Assembly: GCA_031268195.1 (NCBI GenBank)
Contig: JAIRXQ010000070.1
Span: 1 to 60,964 of the forward strand
Reading direction: 5' to 3'
DNA: 60,964 nt
Source: Azoarcus sp.
GTDB taxonomy: Bacteria; Pseudomonadota; Gammaproteobacteria; Burkholderiales; Rhodocyclaceae
Shown here: positions 54,750 through 60,964 of the stretch, one piece after another
Position numbering within the stretch: position 1 is the first letter of the stretch
Layout: each line of letters opens with the position of its first letter
Program-made: the position numbers and the translations under genes
Notes under the pieces: model-generated
Seen by the model: only the letters and a program-made list of their open reading frames with translations
Databases searched by the model: none
Told to the model about the DNA's origin: nothing

Positions 54750-55421
54750 ATGTTCAAACTCCTTACCGCCTTGCTGTTGAGCGCCGCATCCATGACGGCG
54801 ATGGCCGCCCCGACGGGTGTTTTCAGCGAGTGGGCTGCGAATCCGCAAAACGGCTATGTCAACGTTCCGGTCCCCGGTCAGGATGCTGTTGGCGTTTATA
54901 GCCCCCATTTCTACATCACCGATCCGACGCAGATCGTGTTGCTGACTTTCGTGTCCAGCGACGCGGGTTACGATCTCAATTTGTTCGTGCGTCCACTGGA
55001 CGAAAACGGGTCGGCCCTTCACGACTGGCAGCAATACTTCGCCAAGGAGGGAGATTCCGTCGGCACCAACAACTATTGGATCAATCCGAGCTTTGCCTCC
55101 TTTGCTGGCGCGAAATGGGAAATCGATTTCCGGCTCGACAACAGCGTAGGCGAGTCGTTCTACAACAATGTTGCGCTGAACGCTGACGGTGTCGATCACG
55201 CCATTGCGTTCTTCGATTACTACGACGGTCAGACGTTGGTCGGCTTCGAGGATTTGCTCGGTGGCGGCGACCGTGACTACGACGACCTCGTTTTCCTCGT
55301 GAGCAATGTGCAGGCGACACCGCGCAGCAATGCCGTGCCGGAACCGGCCAGTCTCGCCTTGTTGCTGGCGGGTGGCCTGGGTCTCCTGTCACCCGTGTTC
55401 CGTCGCCGTCGCGGTCAATGA
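54750..55421 (+). CDS. PEP-CTERM sorted protein with DUF4114-like domain
   Basis: 223 residues. Signal peptide cleaved near TAMAAP (about residue 20). Beta-rich body ending in the DUF4114-type motif GFEDLLGGGDRDYDDLVF. The C terminus is a textbook PEP-CTERM sorting signal: VPEPASLALLLAGGLGLL followed by RRRRG. Such proteins are processed by an exosortase and reach the cell surface or exopolysaccharide matrix; no exosortase is in this window. AGAGG before ATG. It has its own FNR box upstream and a strong terminator downstream, so it is a single-gene unit. Confidence 0.9.
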   Translation: MFKLLTALLLSAASMTAMAAPTGVFSEWAANPQNGYVNVPVPGQDAVGVYSPHFYITDPTQIVLLTFVSSDAGYDLNLFVRPLDENGSALHDWQQYFAKEGDSVGTNNYWINPSFASFAGAKWEIDFRLDNSVGESFYNNVALNADGVDHAIAFFDYYDGQTLVGFEDLLGGGDRDYDDLVFLVSNVQATPRSNAVPEPASLALLLAGGLGLLSPVFRRRRGQ

Positions 55422-55496
55422 ATCCGTGAGAGTGGATGGTAAGCAGCAAAAAGGCAGTGTAGAGAGAGTAAAAAAGAAAGAGTGAGAGGCAGAACA

Positions 55497-55533
55497 AGGG
55501 GAGGAGCCAATAATGCTCCTCCCCTCGCTTTTT
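55497..55533 (+). terminator. Rho-independent terminator after the PEP-CTERM gene
   Basis: An 11-bp perfect stem AGGGGAGGAGC / GCTCCTCCCCT with a 7-nt loop, then CGCTTTTT. Confidence 0.92.
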
Positions 55534-55584
55534 GGGCGGTGTGGCTAGTAACATGAGAGCTTCTCACTGTCCGGGGGGCGAGAT

Positions 55585-56466
55585 ATGCGGGCAACACAGA
55601 AGCGGTGGGTCGCCAGAGGGTTCGGCGCGGCTCTGCTTGCATTCCTGTTGAGTGCCGGTGGCGGCTGCGACGGCAATCGCGACAGCAGCAGCAGCGGTAG
55701 TGCTGCGCCCCCGGCATCGGCCGCACTGGAGGCCATCCGCGCCCGTGGCGTGCTGCGCATCGCTGTCTATACCGACAAGCCGCCTTTTGGCTACGTCGAC
55801 AGCGAGGGCGGTAATCAGGGCTACGACATCGAGCTGGCGCGCCGGCTCGCCAAGGATTTTTTCGGAGACGAAAACAAAGTCAATTTCGTGCCGACCGACC
55901 CGCAAAGCCGCATCGACCTGCTGAATTCCGGCAATGTCGATATCATGCTCGCCAATTTCACCCGCACTCCGGAGCGGGCCGAGCAGGTGGATTTTGCCCT
56001 GCCATACATGAAGACCGGCATCGGTGTCGTGTCGCCCAAGTCCGCACCCATCGCCGCGATCGAGGATTTGCGCGGCAAAAAACTGGCGGTGGTCAAAGGT
56101 ACGACGGCGGAGAGCTGGTTGACTCGTAATCATCCTGACATCCAGCGTGTGAGCTTCGATCACAATACCGCCGCCTTCAATGCCCTGGAAAAAGGCCACG
56201 CCGCGGGGCTGGCGCACGACAACACCTTGCTCTACGCATGGATCACGAAGAATGCCACTTTCGCCGTCGCGCTCGACTGGTTTGGCGGCGATGATGTGAT
56301 CGCCCCGGCGGTGAAAAAAGGCGACGCAGATCTGCTGAACTGGCTAAATGGCGAAATCCGCCAGCTTTATGCGGAAAAATTTTTCTTCGAGGATTACGAT
56401 AAATCACTCAGGCCGTTCTACGGTCAAGACATCGACCCAGCCAATATCGTCATTTCGAACGAATGA
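55585..56466 (+). CDS. Solute-binding lipoprotein, amino-acid type (SBP_bac_3)
   Basis: 293 residues. Signal with lipobox-like SAGGGC (about Cys28), a Ser/Gly-rich linker, then the family 3 binding fold: GVLRIAVYTDKPPFGYVD, GYDIELARRLAKDFF, NVDIMLANFTRTPERAEQVDFALPY (in two parts) and LRGKKLAVVKGTTAES. It resembles glutamate/aspartate/cystine-binding proteins. No ABC permease or ATPase gene accompanies it; the next gene, 24 bp on, is an asparaginase, which hints at asparagine or aspartate as ligand. Strong ribosome site GGGGGGCGAG. Confidence 0.88.
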   Translation: MRATQKRWVARGFGAALLAFLLSAGGGCDGNRDSSSSGSAAPPASAALEAIRARGVLRIAVYTDKPPFGYVDSEGGNQGYDIELARRLAKDFFGDENKVNFVPTDPQSRIDLLNSGNVDIMLANFTRTPERAEQVDFALPYMKTGIGVVSPKSAPIAAIEDLRGKKLAVVKGTTAESWLTRNHPDIQRVSFDHNTAAFNALEKGHAAGLAHDNTLLYAWITKNATFAVALDWFGGDDVIAPAVKKGDADLLNWLNGEIRQLYAEKFFFEDYDKSLRPFYGQDIDPANIVISNE

Positions 56467-56490
56467 GGCGCAGGCATCCACGAGGCGGCA

Positions 56491-57579
56491 ATGAAATATC
56501 TCGACCGGCTGAAAAAAATAGTCACCGGCTTTCTCCCCGGGCAGGACAAAAGCGCCGTTAAAAACGAAGCGGCGTTCGCAAGCTCCGTCAGCGGCTTGCC
56601 CAACGTAGTCGTGCTCGCCACCGGCGGCACCATCGCGGGTCGGCAGATCGATGGCGGCGCGCGTTATCAGGCGGGCGAACTGAGCGTCGAAGCCTTGCTC
56701 GGTGCCGTGCCCGCCGTGCGCGGCATGGCCAACATCACCAGCGAGCAGGTGGCGAGCATTGGCTCGCAGGACATGGACGAAACGCTCTGGTTCGAGCTCG
56801 CCCGCCGTGTCAACGAATTGCTGGCCCGCAAGGATGTCGATGGCGTCATCATCACCCACGGTACCGACACGCTGGAAGAAACCGCCTGGTTTCTCGATCT
56901 TGTCGTCAGTAGCGACAAGCCGGTCGTCCTCGTCGGCGCGATGCGCCCCGCAAGCGCGGTGGGCGCTGACGGCCCCGCCAACCTGTTCGACGCGGTCGTC
57001 GTCGCCACCAGCCCCGATTCTGCCGCGCGCGGCGTGCTGGTGGCCATGAATGGCAATGTGTTCGAAGCGCGCGATGTCACCAAGGTGTCGACGACAGCGG
57101 TACAGGCGTTCGCCGCGCCCAATTTCGGCCCGCTTGGGCAATTGCACGACGGCCGCGTTTTCTACTGGCGCAGCTCCGGCCGCGCGGCGCAACGCAAAGC
57201 GTCATTCGCGCTCGCCGGGCTGGAGAGCCTCCCCCTCGTCGGCATCGTCTACGGCCATGCCGATGCGCCGTTGCTGCCGGTCACGGCGCTGGTCGACGCG
57301 CAATACCGGGGCATCGTCTACGCAGGCGTTGGCAATGGCAACATCCACAGCAAAGTGCTCGACGCCCTCGCCGCCGCCGCGCGCCAAGGCGTCGTCGTCG
57401 TGCGTTCTTCCCGCGTCGCCGCCGGTTCCACGATGCGCGACGTGGAACTCGACGACACACGCCACGGCTTCGTTGCCGCTGGCACCCTCAACCCGCAAAA
57501 AGCAAGAGTCCTCCTGCAACTGGCGCTGACCAGAACGCAGAACGCGGGAGAAATTCAGCAGCTGTTCGATTATTCGTGA
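56491..57579 (+). CDS. L-asparaginase with non-signal N-terminal extension
   Basis: 362 residues. Hydrolyses asparagine to aspartate and ammonia. First catalytic Thr in LATGGTIAG (Thr47), second pair in THGTDTLEE (Thr125/Asp126), then GAMRPASAVGADGPANLFDA. The core begins with LPNVVVLATGG, where secreted type II enzymes begin after signal cleavage, but the 36 residues before it are charged and amphipathic (KYLDRLKKIVTGFLPGQDK) and not a normal signal peptide. No later start codon is possible before the catalytic motif. GAGG precedes ATG; the gene follows the solute-binding protein by 24 bp. Assignment to type I or II is open. Confidence 0.93.
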   Translation: MKYLDRLKKIVTGFLPGQDKSAVKNEAAFASSVSGLPNVVVLATGGTIAGRQIDGGARYQAGELSVEALLGAVPAVRGMANITSEQVASIGSQDMDETLWFELARRVNELLARKDVDGVIITHGTDTLEETAWFLDLVVSSDKPVVLVGAMRPASAVGADGPANLFDAVVVATSPDSAARGVLVAMNGNVFEARDVTKVSTTAVQAFAAPNFGPLGQLHDGRVFYWRSSGRAAQRKASFALAGLESLPLVGIVYGHADAPLLPVTALVDAQYRGIVYAGVGNGNIHSKVLDALAAAARQGVVVVRSSRVAAGSTMRDVELDDTRHGFVAAGTLNPQKARVLLQLALTRTQNAGEIQQLFDYS

Positions 57580-57610
57580 GGGCGCCATCGGCGCAGCCGG
57601 GCAGGGAGGC

Positions 57611-58249
57611 TCACCGCCCCTCGGCGTCGCGCGCTTTCTTTTCTTCGAGCTCGCGAATACGGGCGTCGTAGCGTTCGCGGTCGCGGCGGGTGGTCTTGGC
57701 GCGGCGGGCGGCTTCGGCTCTCGCCTTGGTCTGGTTGCGGGACTTGGCGACGATTTTGCCGCCGCGCGTGAGCGTGCGTTCAACGGCTTTGCCGCTGCGC
57801 GACGCGGGCGGCGCCACATCGGGCGTGGGTTCGGCGGCGCTCACGGCGGGCGGGTGCTGCTCGGCTCTCTGGGCGGCTTCGGCGGCGGCACGGTTGCGTT
57901 CGGCCAGATCGAGCTGGTACGCCTCGGCTTCCAGTGCGCGGGCGCGGCGCACGAGTTCGAGCCGCGCGGATTTGGCGTTGTCGATGCAACTGTTGACCAG
58001 AATCTTGTGGTAGCAGGTTTCTTCCGCTTTCTGGTAGGTGTCGTCGGCCCCGTCGCGCAGGCGGCTCGCTTCATCGCGCAGTGCTTCCATGCGTTCGGTC
58101 GGATCGCCCGCGTCGGGTGCGGTGGGCGCGACGGCGGCATTGCCCTCGCTGGCGGACGGCGGCGGTGCGGGTTCGGTTTCGGCGGCAGCGGGCAGGGCGG
58201 CAGCGAGGAAAGCGCAGGCGAGCAGGCGGGAAAGCGGCTTGGCGGACAT
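57611..58249 (-). CDS. Periplasmic coiled-coil protein of unknown function
   Basis: 212 residues. Signal peptide LLACAFLAAALPAAAETE (cleavage about residue 24), a Pro/Ala-rich stretch, a helical region (about 55-125) with two Cys (ETCYHK and NSCIDN) that could form a disulfide, a second Pro-rich linker, and a highly basic helical C terminus (RAEAARRAKTTRRDRERYDARI) that could bind polyanions or peptidoglycan. No family recognised. The ribosome site is weak. Convergent with the asparaginase, divergent from the ABC-F gene by 69 bp. Confidence 0.75.
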   Translation of the reverse strand: MSAKPLSRLLACAFLAAALPAAAETEPAPPPSASEGNAAVAPTAPDAGDPTERMEALRDEASRLRDGADDTYQKAEETCYHKILVNSCIDNAKSARLELVRRARALEAEAYQLDLAERNRAAAEAAQRAEQHPPAVSAAEPTPDVAPPASRSGKAVERTLTRGGKIVAKSRNQTKARAEAARRAKTTRRDRERYDARIRELEEKKARDAEGR

Positions 58250-58318
58250 GCTGGCGGTTCGATGCGATTGCGGGAGTGCGTAGAATAGCGCCCTTTATCG
58301 CCTTTCGCGTATCCGAAC

Positions 58319-60244
58319 GTGCTTAGTCTTCGCAATCTGCGCCTCGCGCGCGGCGCGCGTGTCCTGATCGAGGATGCGACGCTGCAAATCTTCCCCGGCT
58401 GGAAAGTCGGTCTCACCGGGGCCAACGGCAGCGGCAAATCCAGCCTGTTTGCCTTGCTGCGCGGGGAATTGTTGCCTGACCGGGGCGATCTGGCGCGGCC
58501 GCCAGACTGGATGGTCGCCCATGTGGCGCAGCACACGCCCGCGCTGCCGTGCGCGGCCATCGAATACGTGCTCGACGGTGACGCTGAATTGCGCCGCATC
58601 GAGTCCGACTTGCTCGCCGCCGAGGCCGCTCACGACGGCGTGTGGGTCGCGGAATTGCATGTGCGCATGCAGGAGATCGACGCTTACGCGGCGCGTTCGC
58701 GGGCAGCGGCGCTGCTCGATGGCTTGGGCTTTGCCCCGAAAGAGGCTGCACGCGCGGTGGCGGAGTTCTCCGGCGGCTGGCGGATGCGGCTCAATCTCGC
58801 ACAGGCGTTGATGTGCCGCTCCGATCTGCTGCTGCTCGATGAGCCGACCAACCATCTCGACCTCGATGCCGTGATCTGGCTCGAACAATGGCTGCGCGAC
58901 TATCGCGGCACGTTGCTGCTGGTGTCGCACGATCGCGAGTTTCTCGACGCCTGCGTCGATCACATCGCGCACATCGAACAGGCGCGGCTGACGCTCTACG
59001 CGGGCGGTTATTCCGATTTCGAGCGCCAGCGCGGCGAGCGCCTCGCGCAGCAACAGGCCTTGTTCGAGCGCCAGCAGCGCGAGATTTCGCACATGGAGGA
59101 CTACATCCGCCGTTTCCGCGCCAAGGCAACCAAGGCGCGGCAGGCGCAAAGTCGCATCAAGGCGCTGGAACGCATGGAGCGCATCGCCGCCGCGCATGTC
59201 GATACGCCCTTCACCTTCGCGTTTCGCGCCTCGCCCCCCGCGCCCGATCCTTTGCTGCAAATCGAGCAGGGCGCGGCGGGCTACGGCGGCAAGAACGTAC
59301 TCGCGGGCATCGAGCTCACCCTGCGCCCCGGCGAGCGAGTCGGCCTGCTCGGCCGCAACGGCGCGGGCAAATCGACGCTGGTGAAACTGCTCGCCGGGCA
59401 ATTGCCGCTCACGGCGGGCGCCAGACGCGAGGGCAGGGGGCTGGCGGTCGGCTATTTCGCGCAGCACCAACTGGAAACCCTGCGTGTGGACGAATCGCCG
59501 CTCCAGCACATGATGCGGCTCGACCCGGCGGCGCGCGAACAGGATTTGCGCGATTACCTCGGCGGGTTCGATTTTCGCGGTGACGGCAAGGGCGGCCACT
59601 CGACCCCCGCCACCGCGCCCTGCGGCCCGTTCTCCGGCGGCGAAAAATCGCGCCTCGCCCTGGCCCTGCTGATCTGGCAGCATCCGAACCTGCTGCTGCT
59701 CGATGAGCCGACCAACCACCTCGACCTCGAAATGCGCTACGCCCTCACCCTTGCCTTGCAGGACTACGATGGCGCGATGGTGCTGGTGTCACACGACCGT
59801 GCCTTGCTGCGTGCCTGTTGCGACCGTCTCTTGCTGGTCGATGCCTGTCGCCCACAGCCCTTCGACGGCGACCTGGACGATTACCGCGACTGGCTCACCG
59901 CCCGCCGCGCCGAAGCGAAACAGGGCGACGCCTTTGATGCCCGTGCCGCCCGCCGCGCCGATCGCGCCCGCATGGATGCCGCCCGTCAGGCGATGCTCGC
60001 CGCCCGCCGTCCGTTGGTAAAGGAAGTCGCCCAGATCGAAAAAAAACTCGCCGCCTGGACAGGCGAAAAAAAGCTGCTCGACGTGCGTCTGGCCGACCCA
60101 TCGCTCTACGCAGCGGGAAATACCGCGCCCGTACCGGAATTGCTCAAGCATCAGGCCGAACTCTCCGGCTGGATCGAAGCCGCCGAAGTGCGCTGGCTGG
60201 AACTATCGGCGCAGCTCGAAGAGATGGCGCCGGAGGGGGAATGA
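58319..60244 (+). CDS. ABC-F ATPase, YheS-like
   Basis: 641 residues, two ATPase domains and no membrane segment. Domain 1: Walker A GANGSGKSS, signature FSGGWRMRL, Walker B LLLLDEPTNHLD. Linker with an arm/P-site tRNA interaction motif rich in Arg/Gln (about 240-285). Domain 2: GRNGAGKST, FSGGEKSRL, LLLLDEPTNHLD. C-terminal coiled coil (about 540-640). ABC-F proteins act on the ribosome and relieve stalled translation. GTG start; in-frame ATG codons further in would remove domain 1. Confidence 0.93.
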   Translation: MLSLRNLRLARGARVLIEDATLQIFPGWKVGLTGANGSGKSSLFALLRGELLPDRGDLARPPDWMVAHVAQHTPALPCAAIEYVLDGDAELRRIESDLLAAEAAHDGVWVAELHVRMQEIDAYAARSRAAALLDGLGFAPKEAARAVAEFSGGWRMRLNLAQALMCRSDLLLLDEPTNHLDLDAVIWLEQWLRDYRGTLLLVSHDREFLDACVDHIAHIEQARLTLYAGGYSDFERQRGERLAQQQALFERQQREISHMEDYIRRFRAKATKARQAQSRIKALERMERIAAAHVDTPFTFAFRASPPAPDPLLQIEQGAAGYGGKNVLAGIELTLRPGERVGLLGRNGAGKSTLVKLLAGQLPLTAGARREGRGLAVGYFAQHQLETLRVDESPLQHMMRLDPAAREQDLRDYLGGFDFRGDGKGGHSTPATAPCGPFSGGEKSRLALALLIWQHPNLLLLDEPTNHLDLEMRYALTLALQDYDGAMVLVSHDRALLRACCDRLLLVDACRPQPFDGDLDDYRDWLTARRAEAKQGDAFDARAARRADRARMDAARQAMLAARRPLVKEVAQIEKKLAAWTGEKKLLDVRLADPSLYAAGNTAPVPELLKHQAELSGWIEAAEVRWLELSAQLEEMAPEGE

Positions 60245-60273
60245 AAAAAGAGGGATGGTGCTGCGAGGGGAGG

Positions 60274-60316
60274 AGTGCAGCGAGGGGGATAGTGCAGCGA
60301 GGGGGATAGTGCAGCG
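60274..60316 (+). repeat. 17-bp tandem repeat, 2.5 copies
   Basis: The unit AGTGCAGCGAGGGGGAT occurs at 60274-60290 and 60291-60307, with a third partial copy AGTGCAGCG to 60316. It lies in the non-coding interval between the ABC-F gene and tRNA-Lys. The rest of 60245-60446 shows nothing else. Confidence 0.9.
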
Positions 60317-60446
60317 TTATGCACATCTCGCACCATCGCGCCTCGCACACCACGCCAAGACGGTCACGTTCTGGCCACACCGCGACAATCTGGAAGCGGA
60401 TGATCGGTGCTGCTGCTCGTAACCGAATGGTTGTTTGAGGTGTTTC

Positions 60447-60522
60447 TGGTGGGTCGTGTGCGACTCGAACGCACGACCAACGGATTAAAAGTCCGCTGCT
60501 CTACCGACTGAGCTAACGACCC
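60447..60522 (-). tRNA. tRNA-Lys (anticodon TTT)
   Basis: 76 nt including an encoded 3' CCA. Acceptor stem GGGTCGT / ACGACCC, D loop TTAGCTCAGTCGGTAGAGC, anticodon loop CTTTTAA giving TTT (Lys), T loop GTTCGAGTC. All four arms pair. Confidence 0.97.
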
Positions 60523-60537
60523 ACGAAGGGACCGGCG

Positions 60538-60566
60538 ATGATAGTGGTAGGGACGGGCGTGGTCAA
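60538..60566 (-). promoter_or_regulatory. Sigma-70 promoter of tRNA-Lys
   Basis: Read leftward: TTGACC (60566-60561), 17-bp spacer, TATCAT (60543-60538). Transcription would start near 60531, eight or so bases before the mature tRNA end. Confidence 0.8.
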
Positions 60567-60964
60567 GCCGACTTCTTCCCGGTTTCCAGGATCAGTCGTT
60601 ATTGTGCAATGTGCGATGGTGGCGATGGCGCGCGAAGATCGCCAGCAGGATAGGCACGCCAGATGCCGGCACGGACAGGGTGCCGCCAATTCTTTTTGCC
60701 GAATGAGCGAAGAAATTTGAATATGCCGCACCGGGGCGATGTCAGAAAGACGATGGCGATGTGGCTATGCGGCTGTCTAAGATAGCGACTGGCGTTGCCG
60801 GTCTGGATCGTGTTTCGCCCGCCCGATTTAGCGTTGCTGTTTAGCTCAGGGCAATCGCACGAATGCCGTTGTTGTACACGTTGACGTTTTTTCGTTTACG
60901 CACAAAGACTTACACAGGGGGCTGTTCACAGCCTTTTGTTTTATGTAGTTTTCTGTCTTTTTGG
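60567..60964. other. Non-coding end of window
   Basis: About 400 bp in which I see no gene, RNA or mobile element. The last ~90 bp are AT-rich and contain a weak hairpin GGCTG-N4-CAGCC (about 60919-60932) followed by CTTTTGTTTT, a possible rightward terminator or the end of a gene control region beyond the window. Confidence 0.5.

Noticed and set aside
54750-55421. The DUF4114-like protein as substrate of the type I exporter
   Set aside because: DUF4114 occurs in some type I substrates, but this protein has an N-terminal signal peptide and a PEP-CTERM end, so it uses Sec and an exosortase.
60447-60522. tRNA-Lys as attachment site of an integrated element
   Set aside because: No integrase gene and no second copy of the tRNA 3' end within the window.
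60841-60909. Short minus-strand reading frame ending at 60841 (about 20 codons, ...VNVYNNGIRAIALS)
   Set aside because: Interrupted upstream by a stop codon, no ribosome site, no recognisable family; probably chance.

Overview
The window is a GC-rich (low-to-mid 60s percent by eye) chromosomal segment of a Gram-negative bacterium, most likely a betaproteobacterium of Rhodocyclales type. The basis is the spc/alpha ribosomal order with infA between secY and rpmJ, the less common ATP-grasp-like gshA paired with gshB, a Sec-dependent (clade II) nitrous oxide reductase cluster, a PEP-CTERM protein and an Aer-like energy-taxis receptor. The lineage is inferred from gene content only.

Layout. 1-3.5 kb: the 3' four fifths of rpoC, closed by a strong terminator. 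3.6-15.7 kb: a housekeeping and signalling block that stands where most betaproteobacteria carry rpsL-rpsG-fusA-tuf and the S10 operon. It holds an OmpA-tail remnant, a SlyB-like lipoprotein, a PAS-PAS-GGDEF-EAL protein, midA, a 63-codon gene of unknown function, an alpha/beta hydrolase-cca-slt operon, a Cache chemoreceptor and 5-formyl-THF cyclo-ligase. 15.7-24.6 kb: the spc and alpha operons from rplN to rplQ with their own promoter and terminator. 24.7-31 kb: galE, rapZ, two small envelope proteins (NusG_II, Gx), gshA, gshB and apbE, a tightly packed redox group. 31.1-37.6 kb: a complete type I secretion apparatus (two PrtD-like ABC subunits, HlyD, TolC) without a recognisable substrate. 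37.7-39.6 kb: a UbiA-family prenyltransferase coupled to a radical SAM enzyme. 39.8-43.9 kb: a two-component system whose sensor carries a CxxCH haem motif, then an Aer-like receptor. 44.2-54.6 kb: the nos cluster nosZ-cytC-cytC-nosB-nosD-nosG-nosH-nosF-nosL-nosY-tlpA, without nosR. 54.6-60.2 kb: a PEP-CTERM/DUF4114 protein preceded by a perfect FNR box, a solute-binding lipoprotein with an asparaginase, an unknown periplasmic protein and an ABC-F ATPase. 60.2-61 kb: a 17-bp tandem repeat, tRNA-Lys with its promoter, and non-coding DNA to the end.

How the parts fit. NosZ reduces N2O in the periplasm. The two c-type cytochromes and the NosG/NosH/NosB membrane components are expected to bring electrons, while NosD/F/Y/L and the TlpA-like protein serve copper-site assembly. 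The neighbouring haem-type sensor kinase/NarL regulator and the Aer-like receptor plausibly tie respiration and motility to redox state, although no regulator site for nosZ could be read. The FNR box lies in front of the PEP-CTERM gene instead, suggesting anaerobic induction of a surface protein next to the N2O respiration genes.

No CRISPR array, insertion sequence, phage gene or rRNA was seen. The least explained items are the UbiA/radical SAM pair, the 63-codon gene, the orphan tandem type I exporter, the haem-free C-terminal extension of NosZ and the FNR-box/PEP-CTERM unit.
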